DNA of 54,100 nt from Spirochaetes bacterium RBG_16_49_21 (GTDB lineage Bacteria > Spirochaetota > UBA4802 > UBA5550). Position 1 is the stretch's first letter. Each line of letters starts with the position of its first letter. Positions 9,153 to 18,945 of the stretch are shown in pieces. Location: positions 66,414 through 120,513 of the forward strand of contig MIBJ01000001.1 in the NCBI GenBank assembly GCA_001829495.1. Direction: 5' to 3'. The translations under genes were made by a program, and so were the position numbers. Below the pieces are notes generated by a model. That model did no database searches and had not been told where the DNA came from. It saw nothing but the letters and a program-made list of their open reading frames with translations.

Positions 9153-11822
9153 TTATTCAGGCTTGCCGGAATCGACCTGCCGTGACGCTGCGCGCATCTG
9201 CACCCTCACCTCAAACCCGCCCTGTTCATGGTTGCCGGCGCCGAAATCGGCGCCGATAACCGCTGCGCGGTATCTCATGATCCTCAGGCCCAGGCCCGTG
9301 TCTTTTTTCTCTTTCGCGGCTCCCGTGCCGTTGTCCCGGATGATCATGGCAAGCCCCGCGTCATCGGCGGTCAGGCGGATCATGATCCTCTCGGCTTTCC
9401 CATGCTTGATCGAATTCGTCACCGCCTCCCGTGCGATGTAATAGAGGTGCGTCGCAGTCTGATTGTCGCTGATGAGGAAATTCCCCTCCTGGTATATCTG
9501 GCACGATACGTGGTACACCTTTTCGGTGGCCGCGGCCATCTCGTCGAGCGCGGAGCGGAGGCCGTTCTTCTCCATCTCGACCGGGCTCAGCATGCGCGAC
9601 AGGCTCCGCGTCTGCACGATGGCGTCGCGGATCAGGCTCTCGACATGCTCAATCTCCCGGACCTCATTGCTGAGCTTCTCGGGCATCTTCTCCTTCAGCG
9701 CCTCAATGAGAAAGGTCACGGCCGTGAGATTCTGGCCGAGTCCGTCGTGCAGGTCCTGCCCGATCCTCTGCCGCTCGAGCCCCGCAATCTGCATGATGCC
9801 GTTCTGGAGATTTCTCATCTCGGTGATGTTGGTATAATTCTCGATGACGCCGATTATTTGCCCCTCGTTCGACAGATAGGGAGAGGCATGCACGATGCAG
9901 ATGATATCCTCGTCATTGACGCGGCTTTTGATCTCGTACTCGACGTAGCGCTCGCCATTAATGATGCGCTTCATCACCAGCCGGTCCGATTTCGCAAGAG
10001 CCGTAGCCCCGTCATCGCCCCCGCCTCCTGGAAAAAGCATCGAATCGAGATTGAACATTTCCCTGCACCGCCTGTTGATGTGGATCGTGTTGAATTCACG
10101 ATCAATGACGCGCATCCCGACCGGAGTGGAGTTGAATATCTGCTCAAGCTCGGTGAAGGCCCTGATCTTCTCCTCCTCGGCCTTTTTGCGCTGGGTGGTA
10201 TCCTGCAGGGTTTCAACAGCTCCGATGATATTCCTCTCGGAATCACGGAGCAGCGCGGCCGTGAAAAAGAGCCATTTCCCCAGGTGCGGAAAGAACCGCT
10301 CGCTGTCGGCGGCCCCTTCAAGCACCGGGGACTTTTTGTACTCGCCTCCGTATTTCCGCGCCAGATCAGGGTTCTGCGCACTGTACATGATCATATCCGC
10401 CAGGGACAAGGTTTCGGTTTTGTAGAAGGGCTCCCACTGCCTCCTGGTTCCGACCATTTTCTCCGAAGAAGAACCGGTAAGAATCTCGCAGGCCCGGTTC
10501 CAGTGGGTTATGACATGGTTCTCGTCAATGACGAACGTCGGTATGGGGCTCCCCTCGATGATCTGAGACAGCATCCGCTGCGTCCGCTCCCGGGCCCGCT
10601 CCGCATTCTTGCGCTCGGTTATATCGTTCAAAAAACCCTCCGCGCCCACTATCGCGCCGCGGTAGTAGACCGGCTGGATGTTATACGTCTGGAAGGCGAT
10701 GCTCCCGTCCTTTCGCATCATGCCGGACTCCCCGCGCGCGGTACCGCCCGCCAGAACCCGCGCCATCAGCTCTTTCTGCTCGGCCGCCTCCCGGGGAGGC
10801 TGGGCGATACTGAAGTGCCTGCCGACGACATCGTTGCGCGCGAAGCCGAGAATCCGCTCCCATTCTGCATTGACGTACTGGAACAGGCCGTCCCGGTCGA
10901 CGCGGTAGTATCCGAACGGGGCGTTCTCCACGATGTTCCGAAACCGCTCTTCGCTCTCCTTAAGCTCGCCGAGCGCGGCCTCGTGGTCGCCGCGCAGCTC
11001 GATTCCGCTTAAGGCAAATTCGATGTCGGCAGCGATCTCCCTGAAGAGCACCTGTTCCTCGCTGTCGTACAGAAGGTCTTCAGGCATGGATACACTCAAT
11101 ATCCCCCGAAGCTTGCCGCCGTAGCTGATGCTGACGGTCATCCTGCTTGAACCGGCGCTCTGACTCGAAAGGGGACAGCCGGCGCATTCTATCCGCGGAT
11201 CTCTCGTTAAAATAATCCCCCGCGTGTTGGTCGCGCGCGTGACGCATAGGGGCATGGTTCCATGCATCAGCATGTCAGCCATGGGCTGAAAATTTCCGCC
11301 CAGGCCCGCCTCAGCCGCCGATGTCAATCGCCCGGAATCGTCGAATAGGGCGATCCAGGCGAAAAAATAGCTCCGGTTCTTCACCAGATTCACGCATATC
11401 CCCTTGAGCAGCCTGTCCCGCTCCTTCTCCTTGGTGATCAGATGGTTGATGTCCCTGATGGCGCCGAGAACCAGGTTCAGGTGATGCAGCCGTTCTCTGA
11501 TCCGGCCCGCACGCTCGCTCAAATACGAGACGACCGCGGCAATCGCAAAAAACATGAGGACCCTGATGTAGTCATCCGCCGTGCTGAAATACTCATGTAA
11601 AAATATATTGCTCAATACCAGCGAAAGAGACAAGGCCAGGGCAATCAGGATCCCCCTCCTTCCCCACCAGATCGAAGCCAGGATGATCGGAATGTAGAAA
11701 AAGTGGGTGAACACCGCTGCGCTGTGAAGAATAAAATGGAAGTACACTACAAAAAAGAATGATATCAATATAAGTAATGATATCACGATAATTTTGTATC
11801 TTTCTGAAACCGATTTGATCAC
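9153..11822 (-). CDS. Membrane-anchored PAS sensor histidine kinase (HisKA_3 / NarX-type)
   Basis: 889 residues. The N-terminus has about four membrane segments (10-110). A GAF-like region with CAGCPLSS lies about 120-280. Three PAS domains follow, at about 290-405, 415-535 and 545-665 (the first opens RFRNIVENAPFGYYRVD). The phosphoacceptor helix has ERQRIGQDLHDGLGQNL, typical of HisKA_3, and the ATPase domain has AREAVTNSIKHG and DTGLGLRIMRYRA. Such kinases normally pair with NarL/LuxR-type regulators, but no response regulator is in the window, so it is an orphan here. The start is GTG at 11822 with AGAGGTG about 5-6 nt upstream. The signal is unknown; cysteines in the GAF-like part could sense redox. 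Confidence 0.9.
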   Translation of the reverse strand: MIKSVSERYKIIVISLLILISFFFVVYFHFILHSAAVFTHFFYIPIILASIWWGRRGILIALALSLSLVLSNIFLHEYFSTADDYIRVLMFFAIAAVVSYLSERAGRIRERLHHLNLVLGAIRDINHLITKEKERDRLLKGICVNLVKNRSYFFAWIALFDDSGRLTSAAEAGLGGNFQPMADMLMHGTMPLCVTRATNTRGIILTRDPRIECAGCPLSSQSAGSSRMTVSISYGGKLRGILSVSMPEDLLYDSEEQVLFREIAADIEFALSGIELRGDHEAALGELKESEERFRNIVENAPFGYYRVDRDGLFQYVNAEWERILGFARNDVVGRHFSIAQPPREAAEQKELMARVLAGGTARGESGMMRKDGSIAFQTYNIQPVYYRGAIVGAEGFLNDITERKNAERARERTQRMLSQIIEGSPIPTFVIDENHVITHWNRACEILTGSSSEKMVGTRRQWEPFYKTETLSLADMIMYSAQNPDLARKYGGEYKKSPVLEGAADSERFFPHLGKWLFFTAALLRDSERNIIGAVETLQDTTQRKKAEEEKIRAFTELEQIFNSTPVGMRVIDREFNTIHINRRCREMFNLDSMLFPGGGGDDGATALAKSDRLVMKRIINGERYVEYEIKSRVNDEDIICIVHASPYLSNEGQIIGVIENYTNITEMRNLQNGIMQIAGLERQRIGQDLHDGLGQNLTAVTFLIEALKEKMPEKLSNEVREIEHVESLIRDAIVQTRSLSRMLSPVEMEKNGLRSALDEMAAATEKVYHVSCQIYQEGNFLISDNQTATHLYYIAREAVTNSIKHGKAERIMIRLTADDAGLAMIIRDNGTGAAKEKKDTGLGLRIMRYRAAVIGADFGAGNHEQGGFEVRVQMRAASRQVDSGKPE

Positions 11823-12075
11823 GGAGGCACCTCTCAGATAATTGATTCTGGGTTAATCATAATCTTTCATGATCCAATACGTCAAGATTTCAGCCGCATT
11901 TTTTATTATTTCTTGACATATTTTCATATTCAACATAGTGCGATAAAAATGCCTATGGGCATAGGCTGCCTTTGAGAAGGGAACCTCAAATTAGGATGTT
12001 CCCTTTGGCCGCAATGCAATATACAACCTTGTAACTATTCAGTGCATTTAATCAACCTATACAATGGGAATAGAT

Positions 12076-12906
12076 ATGAATAAAATTCAAGAAAAAGAAT
12101 TCTTATCACCTCAGGTCTTCCGCATAAGGGTGGAATCCCCGGCGATAGCACGAAAGAGAAAGGCCGGTCAGTTCATCATCCTCCGCACCTGCGATGACGG
12201 CGAGCGGATTCCGCTCACCATAGCGGATGCGGATCCGCACCATGGATGGATCGAGCTTGTGGTGCAGATCGTGGGTAAAACGACCAAAGCCCTGTCAGAG
12301 CTCGCTGTCGGCGATATGGTATGCGACCTGGCGGGACCATTGGGCAGGCCCACGCATATAGAACTATTCGGCACCGTGGTAACGGTCGGCGGAGGCATAG
12401 GAATCGCTCCCGCACACCCGATCGCGCAGGCGATGAAAGCCGCAGGCAATACCGTGATCTCCATCCTGGGAGGCAGGTCGAAGGAGCTCATCATCATGGA
12501 AAAGAAGATGCGCGCTGCAAGCGACGAGGTTATCATCACCACGGACGACGGCTCCTACGGAATGAAAGGCTTCGTGACCGACGCCGTGCAGAAGCTGATC
12601 GACGAAGGAAAGCGGATCGACCAGACGATAGCCATCGGCCCACCGATCATGATGAAGCAGGTAAGCCTGCTCACGAAAAAATACAATATTCCCACACTGG
12701 TGAGCCTGAATACGATCATGGTTGACGGTACCGGCATGTGCGGCGGATGCCGGGTCACGGTGGGCGATAAGACCAAGTTCGTATGCGTGGACGGCCCTGA
12801 ATTCGACGGCCACCTGGTGAATTTCGACGAGATGATGATGCGCCTCGCCATGTACAAAGACCGGGAAAAAGAATCAATCGATCACGCGTGCAAGATCAGA
12901 GCTTAG
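12076..12906 (+). CDS. nfnA: Ferredoxin-NADP reductase subunit NfnA / sulfide dehydrogenase beta subunit
   Basis: 276 residues, full length. It has the FAD-binding flavodoxin-reductase barrel (RKRKAGQFIILR, PLTIAD), the NAD-binding GGGIGIAPAHPIAQAM, and a C-terminal [2Fe-2S] site with cysteines in DGTGMCGGCRV and KFVCVDGPEFDGH. With the adjacent GltA-like subunit it would form the NfnAB complex, which bifurcates electrons between ferredoxin, NAD(H) and NADP(H), or a sulfide dehydrogenase. The start MNKIQEKEFLS matches the family; an ATG 12 bp earlier is less likely. The 250-bp upstream region carries a TTGACA box at about 11915-11920, a GCCTAT..ATAGGC hairpin and a GGGAAC..GTTCCC hairpin, so the leader may be structured. 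Confidence 0.9.
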   Translation: MNKIQEKEFLSPQVFRIRVESPAIARKRKAGQFIILRTCDDGERIPLTIADADPHHGWIELVVQIVGKTTKALSELAVGDMVCDLAGPLGRPTHIELFGTVVTVGGGIGIAPAHPIAQAMKAAGNTVISILGGRSKELIIMEKKMRAASDEVIITTDDGSYGMKGFVTDAVQKLIDEGKRIDQTIAIGPPIMMKQVSLLTKKYNIPTLVSLNTIMVDGTGMCGGCRVTVGDKTKFVCVDGPEFDGHLVNFDEMMMRLAMYKDREKESIDHACKIRA

Positions 12907-12973
12907 TACCTTGATCATGAAAGTCTTGCTGCCAAAAACCTTTTTAGTTTCGGCTTTGCCGGGTTAGGATATA

Positions 12974-13040
12974 TGACCACGAATTTATTTCGCCCAGAGA
13001 TACAAAGACACAGATGCTTCTCCGTACCTCTGCGGTATGA
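12974..13040. repeat. Intergenic CCTCTGCGG / CGCCCAGAG-type repeat fragment
   Basis: Between nfnA and nfnB lies sequence reading CGCCCAGAGATAC AAAGACACAGATG...CCTCTGCGG. It resembles a dispersed intergenic repeat family containing 'cacagag/ctctgcgg' words. It lengthens the spacer between two genes that are usually nearly adjacent. Recognition is by eye and tentative. Confidence 0.3.
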
Positions 13041-13064
13041 TTAAATAGGCGATTAGTTACCAAT

Positions 13065-14501
13065 ATGGAAAAGAAAGAGCTTACCAACAAGGAGCGGCTG
13101 GCGATCCCGCCGCAAAAGATGCCGGAGCAGGACCCGGCCAAGCGGATTCGCAATGTGAACGAGGTACCCCTGGGATTCACCGAGGAGCAGGCCGTGGCTG
13201 AGGCAAACCGCTGCCTGCAGTGCAAAAACGCACCCTGCGTCAAGGGCTGCCCGGTTGCGATAAATATTCCCGCGTTCATCAAGCTTATCTGCGAGAAGAG
13301 ATATCGGGAGTCGATAAACGTGATCAAGGAGACAAGCATCCTTCCCGCAGTCTGCGGCAGGGTCTGCCCGCAGGAGGAGCAGTGTCAAGCCCCCTGCACC
13401 GTGGGCAAAAGCCTTAAGTCGGTCGACCTGGCAGTGCAGATCGGAAAGCTCGAGCGCTTCGCCGCGGACTGGGAAATGGCCCAGCCTGCCTCCGAAAGCC
13501 CGGCAATCAAGCCGCATACCGGCAAGAGGATAGCGGTCATAGGATCAGGCCCGGCAGGCGTCACCGTTGCCGCGGACTGCAGGCGCGACGGTCATGAGGT
13601 TACCGTATTCGAGGCACTGCATAAGGCGGGCGGCGTGCTGGTTTACGGCATACCTGAGTTCCGCCTCCCCAAAAAGATAGTCGGCCGGGAGGTGGATAAC
13701 CTGATACGGATGGGGGTCGAGGTGCGCACCAATATGGTCATCGGTAAAATAGCCACCCTCGACGAGCTCATGGAAGAGGGATACGATGCCGTGTTCGTGG
13801 GGACCGGGGCCGGCCTGCCCCAGTTCCTCAACATACCCGGGGAAAACCTGAACGTAGTGTATTCAGCCAACGAATACCTCACCAGAGCCAATCTGATGAA
13901 GGCCTACTCCTTTCCCGTCACGGACACGCCGATTGCGCGGGCAAAAAATATCGCCGTGTTCGGCGGCGGCAACGTGGCCATGGACTCGGCGCGCACGGCC
14001 CTGCGCCTCGGCGCGGACAACGTATACCTCATATACCGGCGCTCCCGCGTCGAGATGCCCGCACGCAAGGAGGAGGTCCATCACGCGGAAGAGGAAGGCG
14101 TGCATCTGATGCTCCTCCAGAACCCGGTGCGAATAACCGGGAATGATAAGGGCTGGGTTACCGGCGTCGAATGCATCCGCATGGAGCTGTGCGAACCTGA
14201 TGAATCCGGCCGGTGCAGGCCGGAACCGATCCGGGGAAGCGAGTTCACCATACCGGTGGATGCCTGCATCGTGGCTGTCGGCAACGCCTCCAATCCCCTC
14301 ATCCCCCAAACCACGCCGGACCTTGAGACAAACCGGCACGGCAACATTCTTGCTGATCCGAACACCTTGAAGACGAGCAAGAGAGGAGTGTTCGCCGGAG
14401 GCGATATCGTGCTCGGCGCTGCCACGGTCATCCTTGCGATGGGACAGGGGCGCAAGGCCGCGAAAGCGATCAATGATTATCTCGCAACCGGCGCGTGGTA
14501 G
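13065..14501 (+). CDS. nfnB: NfnB / NADPH-dependent glutamate synthase-like (GltA) flavoprotein
   Basis: 478 residues, full length. The N-terminus has two [4Fe-4S] motifs: CLQCKNAPCVKGCP, and VCGRVCPQEEQCQAPC. FAD binding is at IAVIGSGPAGVTVA, and NADP binding at AVFGGGNVAMDSA followed by arginines in LIYRRSRVEMPAR, which favours NADPH. A final FAGGDIVLGAATVI closes the flavin fold. With nfnA upstream it forms the large subunit of NADH-dependent reduced ferredoxin:NADP oxidoreductase (or sulfide dehydrogenase SudA). No glutamate synthase large subunit is nearby, supporting the Nfn reading. No clear ribosome site precedes the ATG. Confidence 0.92.
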   Translation: MEKKELTNKERLAIPPQKMPEQDPAKRIRNVNEVPLGFTEEQAVAEANRCLQCKNAPCVKGCPVAINIPAFIKLICEKRYRESINVIKETSILPAVCGRVCPQEEQCQAPCTVGKSLKSVDLAVQIGKLERFAADWEMAQPASESPAIKPHTGKRIAVIGSGPAGVTVAADCRRDGHEVTVFEALHKAGGVLVYGIPEFRLPKKIVGREVDNLIRMGVEVRTNMVIGKIATLDELMEEGYDAVFVGTGAGLPQFLNIPGENLNVVYSANEYLTRANLMKAYSFPVTDTPIARAKNIAVFGGGNVAMDSARTALRLGADNVYLIYRRSRVEMPARKEEVHHAEEEGVHLMLLQNPVRITGNDKGWVTGVECIRMELCEPDESGRCRPEPIRGSEFTIPVDACIVAVGNASNPLIPQTTPDLETNRHGNILADPNTLKTSKRGVFAGGDIVLGAATVILAMGQGRKAAKAINDYLATGAW

Positions 14502-14513
14502 ACGCATCTGTAA

Positions 14514-16073
14514 TCACCGGGATTTTGGAATGCTTCTGGGCTTCTCTCCCGGTCTGCCGTCCCTTATTGCCATGAGCCCATTGTAGCATCCCACATAGGC
14601 CGTACCATCGGGCCCAAGGGTGATTGGCGCATAATTATTATTCCAGAGAGCACCCGTGCCGGTAAGAATCTTATAAACTGTTTTTCCGGTCCGATAATCC
14701 ACTGCCGTGAGGTACCACGCGACTGTCGTATCCAGAGTACCGCTCAACCGGGTATACAGATAGACCAGACCGTTACCGACGGAAAGCTTCGGCACGGTGG
14801 TCTGGCTGGCCTCCCTGCTTTCCCAGACCACGCGGCATCCTGAATAATCGGGGTTTATATCAATCCGGGTCACCCCCGGATGACTCCGTGGATTCGGGTC
14901 AGTAGGAAGGCCGCTTGAATACCGGTAATTATTTTCTATAATAAGGGAACGGCCATAGGCAATAATGCTGTTTTCACTCACGCTCCTCCCTTTATCAAAA
15001 AGAGGTTGTCGGCAAACCAGCCGGCGGCCCTTAACATGCGGAAGGCGCTTGTAAACAAGAAGATTCACCCGGTCATCAGCATTATCGGTGATAGCCACGA
15101 GGTTTTTGTCAACCAGGGTCGGGGTCGTCCCTGAACCCTGGTTGATGGCGCCAGGCTTTACGCCTGAGCCCCTGTCATACTCTTCGCGCCATGTGTACTC
15201 TGGCTTCTTATTCTCCGTATCCGCTTCAAATCGGTAAAGAGCATGGTCTGATACAACATACACTCCGTCTTCAGCTATGGCCAGGGAATTCTGGATCTCT
15301 TCGCCTTTCAGCCAAAGGGTATGGACCGATCGCCGGCCCGGTCCTACATAACCCACTATTCCATTACGGGTGACAAACCATATTCTTCCCTGCCAATCCG
15401 GTATGGCATCAATGACAGCGGCATCCTCTGGAAGGAAGGGATTGAGGTCATAAGAATCCGCAATGCTCCAAACCGGTTTGTTATCCGATTCCGTCAAACT
15501 GAATATTTTGATTATCCGATCAGCTGAAGCTATAATGGGCCGGTCATCCTTATCAAGGTGAAAATACGCACCTCCGGAAGTATCATTCATGATCACGCGC
15601 ATATCAAAGGTTGTCCAGAACTTCAACATGGAGGCTCTCTGAGGCAGATTAAAAGACGCCAATACGGACAGATTATCCGGATCTAAAAGCAGGAGTTGAA
15701 AATTAAAGAGGTTCCCGCTTACGCAGATCAACCGTCCCTTTTTATCAAATGCAACGGTGGCAACCTCTCCTCCCCACCATGCCAGGGAAGCTGATGTCAC
15801 TTGAGGATTATTCCCTAAAGGCCCGTGCCCAGGGTAGGTGTCAGAGCAATAAGAATCAGCATGCATTCCATTCCTCGCCTGCGGAGCAAGAAAGGGATGT
15901 TGTGGTATGTATTGCCTCATCAAAGGATTAGAATTGGCCTGTTTTCCAATAAAAAGGGGCACTGTCTCTATGCCCGGGCCCATGGGTATGTCTGCGCCAT
16001 TACCGGGCGCACATCCGGAAAATAGACCCGCAAGGGAAAAAAAGACAATGATCATCAAAACTATTGAACTCAT
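14514..16073 (-). CDS. Predicted lipoprotein with beta-propeller-like repeats
   Basis: 519 residues. The N-terminal hydrophobic segment ends LAGLFSGCAPGNG; the Cys-21 context is a relaxed lipobox (Phe at -3), tolerated in spirochaetes. The rest is low in helix and made of repeated blade-like strands (for example KKGRLICVSGNLFNFQLLLL, DWQGRIWFVTRNGIVGYV, PDGTAYVGCYNGLMAI), as in PQQ-type or WD-like propellers. It may bind a ligand or partner at the outer envelope. It converges on nfnB with a 12-bp gap and has no obvious operon partner. No specific family is recognised. Confidence 0.65.
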   Translation of the reverse strand: MSSIVLMIIVFFSLAGLFSGCAPGNGADIPMGPGIETVPLFIGKQANSNPLMRQYIPQHPFLAPQARNGMHADSYCSDTYPGHGPLGNNPQVTSASLAWWGGEVATVAFDKKGRLICVSGNLFNFQLLLLDPDNLSVLASFNLPQRASMLKFWTTFDMRVIMNDTSGGAYFHLDKDDRPIIASADRIIKIFSLTESDNKPVWSIADSYDLNPFLPEDAAVIDAIPDWQGRIWFVTRNGIVGYVGPGRRSVHTLWLKGEEIQNSLAIAEDGVYVVSDHALYRFEADTENKKPEYTWREEYDRGSGVKPGAINQGSGTTPTLVDKNLVAITDNADDRVNLLVYKRLPHVKGRRLVCRQPLFDKGRSVSENSIIAYGRSLIIENNYRYSSGLPTDPNPRSHPGVTRIDINPDYSGCRVVWESREASQTTVPKLSVGNGLVYLYTRLSGTLDTTVAWYLTAVDYRTGKTVYKILTGTGALWNNNYAPITLGPDGTAYVGCYNGLMAIRDGRPGEKPRSIPKSR

Positions 16074-16209
16074 TGTAGAAATTCCTAACCCGGTATAGCA
16101 GAAACCAAAAAGGTTGGAATCACATTAAAAACCGAAATGGGTAAAATCAATAAATTTTATAAACAAATCCAGAATTAATTCCTAAACTCATTTTATAATA
16201 AAAATAATT

Positions 16210-16250
16210 ATATACTTCCCCCGCCCCCTTCGGCGGCGGGGGAAGTATAT
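16210..16250. repeat. GC-rich 16-bp inverted repeat
   Basis: The arms ATATACTTCCCCCGCC (16210-16225) and GGCGGGGGAAGTATAT (16235-16250) are exact inverted copies with a 9-nt loop, in very AT-rich surroundings. The core resembles the hairpin at 31892-31926. It may be a dispersed hairpin repeat or an orphan terminator; its A/T flanks would let it work in either direction. Confidence 0.5.
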
Positions 16251-16421
16251 AAAAATATATTTTTGTATAATAAAAAATTTTAAAAAATTAATAGTGCAAC
16301 AAATCGTTAAATTACTCTGGGTCAATTAAGACTTGGTGAACATGAAAGAAAAAGTGGCTGGATGGGAAATATCTTGACATGCTTCAAAATTTCAATTTTA
16401 CCGGGGTTTAACTGGATTAAA

Positions 16422-16460
16422 GGGGGTCAGAGTAAGCTACTACTACGGGGGTCAGAGTAA
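16422..16460 (+). repeat. Two GGGGGTCAGAGTAA motifs (RAYT-associated REP-like)
   Basis: Identical 14-mers lie at 16422-16435 and 16447-16460, 25 bp apart. The same word occurs at 18794-18807, and GGTGTCAGAGTAA occurs at 18863 and 21440. They surround the REP-associated transposase gene at 18125-18724 and are likely its recognition sequences. Confidence 0.5.
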
Positions 16461-16488
16461 TATTTTAGTTTAGCTACGAGGGATGATT

Positions 16489-17904
16489 ATGTCATTATCA
16501 GATGAAGTAAAAAATCATGATGCCACTTCCTTGGCACACCTGGTGCGCACAAAGGAAGTGAAGCCTCTGGAACTGGTTGAAGCGGCGATTGAGCGGATTG
16601 AAAAGCTCAATCCGACCCTGAATGCAGTTGTTACAACCATGTATGACCAAGCGCGTGATGTGGCGGGTTCCAAGATCCCGGAGGGCCCCTTCTCCGGCGT
16701 TCCTTTTCTGTTGAAAGACATGATCGCCTCCTACGCCGGCGTCCGCCTGTCGTTCGGCTCAAGGCTGCTCAAGAATTACGTGCCTGACTATGACAGCGAG
16801 CTTGTCCGGAGATACAAGAAGGCAGGGCTTATTATCATAGGAAAAACCAATACGCCGGAATTCGGTATACTTCCGACAACGGAACCAGAGCTATTTGGCC
16901 CAACGAAAAATCCATGGAGTACCAACTGCTCGACCGGAGGGTCGAGCGGAGGCTCGGCTGCGGCGGTTGCCGCCGGTATTGTCCCTATGGCGCATGGGAA
17001 CGACGGCGGAGGATCCATTCGGATTCCAGCATCAATCTGCGGCGTGTTCGGATTGAAACCCACGAGGGCGCGGAACACCCTGGCGCCCGACCTGGGCGAT
17101 ATTATGGGCGGTCTGGTGTCAGAGCACGCGCTCACGCGCACCGTCCGTGACAGCGCCGCTCTCCTGGATGCGACCGCTGGGTGCGTCCTGGGCGATCCGT
17201 ACTGGGCTCCACCAATAGTGCGTCCCTTCCGTGAGGAGGCAGGCATTGACCCGGGAAGGCTCCGCATCGCATTTACAACAGATACGATGACCGGAGTTCC
17301 CGTGCATGACGATTGCGTGAATGCGGTCAAGGATGCTGCGTTATTATGCCAAAAACTCGGCCATGTGCTTGAGGAGGCTGCCCCGGTAGTTGACGGCATT
17401 GCTCTGGCCCGCGCCTTTGTAGTGAAGTGGGCTGCGGGCGTCGCTGCCATTATAAAAGCTCTCGGTGCCAGGCAGGATCAAGTGGAACCGCTTACATGGG
17501 GGATGTACGAGCTTGGGCGATCGAATGATGCAGCTGATTACCTCAATGCTGAACAGACATTACAACATGCTGCCCGTGATATTGCCGCATTCTTCTTGAA
17601 ATATGATATATTGTTAACCCCAACGCTGGCGCAGCCGCCCGTGCAGCTAGGCTCATTTGATTCCACTCCAGACAATCCGCTGAACGGCTTCAGGCTGGCC
17701 GGCGAAATCGCCGCCTTCACTCCCCTCTACAATGCGACCGGCCAGCCGGCAATGTCCGTGCCGCTTTACTGGAATGCCGGCGGCCTGCCGATCGGGACCC
17801 ACTTTATCGGACGCTTCGGAGATGAGGCCACGCTTTTCAGGCTCGCTTCGCAACTTGAGGAGACCAGGCCATGGAAAAACAGGCGCCCGCCAGTGTCCGT
17901 ATAG
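16489..17904 (+). CDS. Amidase signature family hydrolase
   Basis: 471 residues, normal for the family. The catalytic triad is visible: Lys in PFLLKDMIA, the cis-Ser in [12 protein letters not shown] and the nucleophile Ser in the glycine/serine-rich [14 protein letters not shown]. It would hydrolyse a carboxamide to acid and ammonia; GatA is unlikely because no gatB or gatC is nearby. The ATG at 16489 is chosen because GAGGG lies 6 nt upstream; an ATG 6 bp earlier abuts that site. The C-terminal part ([12 protein letters not shown]) is typical of fatty-acid amide hydrolase-like and indole-acetamide amidases. It stands alone between repeat-rich spacers. Substrate unknown. Confidence 0.9.
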   Translation: MSLSDEVKNHDATSLAHLVRTKEVKPLELVEAAIERIEKLNPTLNAVVTTMYDQARDVAGSKIPEGPFSGVPFLLKDMIASYAGVRLSFGSRLLKNYVPDYDSELVRRYKKAGLIIIGKTNTPEFGILPTTEPELFGPTKNPWSTNCSTGGSSGGSAAAVAAGIVPMAHGNDGGGSIRIPASICGVFGLKPTRARNTLAPDLGDIMGGLVSEHALTRTVRDSAALLDATAGCVLGDPYWAPPIVRPFREEAGIDPGRLRIAFTTDTMTGVPVHDDCVNAVKDAALLCQKLGHVLEEAAPVVDGIALARAFVVKWAAGVAAIIKALGARQDQVEPLTWGMYELGRSNDAADYLNAEQTLQHAARDIAAFFLKYDILLTPTLAQPPVQLGSFDSTPDNPLNGFRLAGEIAAFTPLYNATGQPAMSVPLYWNAGGLPIGTHFIGRFGDEATLFRLASQLEETRPWKNRRPPVSV

Positions 17905-17917
17905 ACTCTCTTGTGTC

Positions 17918-17957
17918 AGTGTCAGAGCAAGTTTTCCAGTTCCAGTGAATGGAACTG
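17918..17957. repeat. GTGTCAGAG-type REP-like unit with hairpin
   Basis: Just after the amidase stop, GTGTCAGAGCAAGTTTTCCAG closely matches GTGTCAGAGTAAACTTTCCAG at 21440. It is followed by a hairpin CAGTTCCA..TGGAACTG at 17937-17957. This is likely a REP unit related to the nearby RAYT, and the hairpin may act as the amidase terminator. Confidence 0.4.
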
Positions 17958-18124
17958 CTAATGCCCGGAGCAGAAGAACCATATAAGCAATTAAAGATGA
18001 TGAGGATAAGGTATGAAAAAATTGGATAGAAAGAGCATATTAATTAATAACCATAGATCATTTTGTATTTTCATATACGGGAATGTATAAAAACTATCTT
18101 TAAATTGCACTGTACTAAAATGAA

Positions 18125-18724
18125 TTAGGCATAAACATATTGTGAAAATATTCGTTTTCGATACTGTTCTTCGTATTCCAACAATTTTTTAACGCGCTCA
18201 TTAGACTTCGAACCAAGTTTAATAAAAAAATCATGGAGGGTTATCTTTACTGGCGATTTATAATTTTTATCCAAATAACAATTGATACTACTGTAGGGAT
18301 AATCACGGGGATCTTGCACATAATGACTTCGAACCGGATTATATCCAATATACCATAAAATATAAAAAAAGACTGATTCAGGATCATCAGAGAATTCTAT
18401 AATAGTATCCCCGAAGCGTTCATTCCAAAAAGGACCTGTTCGATTCATCAATCGGTTATACCTCCGAGAGAATTGAGCCTTAATAAACTGCATAATACGT
18501 GAAATAGTTTCTCCGTCTTTGAGAGTTTTAATATAAAAATGAAAATGATTGTCCATAATAGTATAACCACTGAGTTCGAAGTGATATTTTTTCAATGCCC
18601 TATTTAAAACAAAGATCATTAGTTCCTTTATTTTTTCAGATCTCATAAGTGGTTTTTTTTCAATACATCGGGAGTGGGTATGGTAGGTAACATTTTCAAG
18701 ACAAATTCTATGTTTTCGTGACAT
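18125..18724 (-). CDS. REP-associated tyrosine transposase (RAYT, Y1_Tnp family)
   Basis: 199 residues. The HUH metal motif is in TIMDNHFHFYIK and the likely nucleophile Tyr in FSRRYNRLMNRTGPFWNERF; the WNERF block is typical of RAYTs. These IS200-like single-strand transposases are usually single copy and move or maintain REP palindromes rather than themselves. GGAG lies 7 nt upstream of the ATG. The gene appears intact, is more AT-rich than its neighbours, and is flanked by GTCAGAGTAA motifs at 17.9, 18.79 and 18.86 kb, suggesting these are its REP partners. Confidence 0.88.
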   Translation of the reverse strand: MSRKHRICLENVTYHTHSRCIEKKPLMRSEKIKELMIFVLNRALKKYHFELSGYTIMDNHFHFYIKTLKDGETISRIMQFIKAQFSRRYNRLMNRTGPFWNERFGDTIIEFSDDPESVFFYILWYIGYNPVRSHYVQDPRDYPYSSINCYLDKNYKSPVKITLHDFFIKLGSKSNERVKKLLEYEEQYRKRIFSQYVYA

Positions 18725-18793
18725 AACTATGCTCCAAGAAGGTTAATTTATCTTTATATACGAATAAGATGAGAAATAATTGGGAAAAAGTTG

Positions 18794-18875
18794 GGGGGTC
18801 AGAGTAAAAAATTGTAGAAATTGTTGTATTAGAACTTGACCCTCTTAAAAAATTAAAGACATGGTGTCAGAGTAA
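18794..18875 (+). repeat. Pair of (G)GTCAGAGTAA REP-like motifs upstream of RAYT
   Basis: GGGGGTCAGAGTAA at 18794-18807 and GGTGTCAGAGTAA at 18863-18875 lie on the 5' side of the transposase. A TGACCC at about 18837-18842 is an inverted partner of GGGTCA, so a hairpin can form between them. The same words occur elsewhere in the window. Confidence 0.45.
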
Positions 18876-18945
18876 TCACTTTAGAAAAAAGGCACCAAAG
18901 TCGAGAATATTTAAAATATATGCAGCTTAAAATTGGGATAACCGT

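Larger units (their letters stand above)
16074..16488. other. Non-coding intergenic stretch with hairpin and two REP-like motifs
   Basis: 415 bp between divergent genes. An AT-rich tract holds the GC-rich hairpin at 16210-16250 and two copies of GGGGGTCAGAGTAA at 16422-16435 and 16447-16460, just upstream of the amidase. No coding frame with a ribosome site was found. Promoters for both flanking genes must lie here but none is clear-cut. Confidence 0.6.

Noticed and set aside
9228-11012. 594-codon open frame on the plus strand inside the histidine kinase
   Set aside because: It is antisense to a gene with clear PAS and kinase motifs, has no ribosome site or recognisable domain, and arises from GC-biased codon use.
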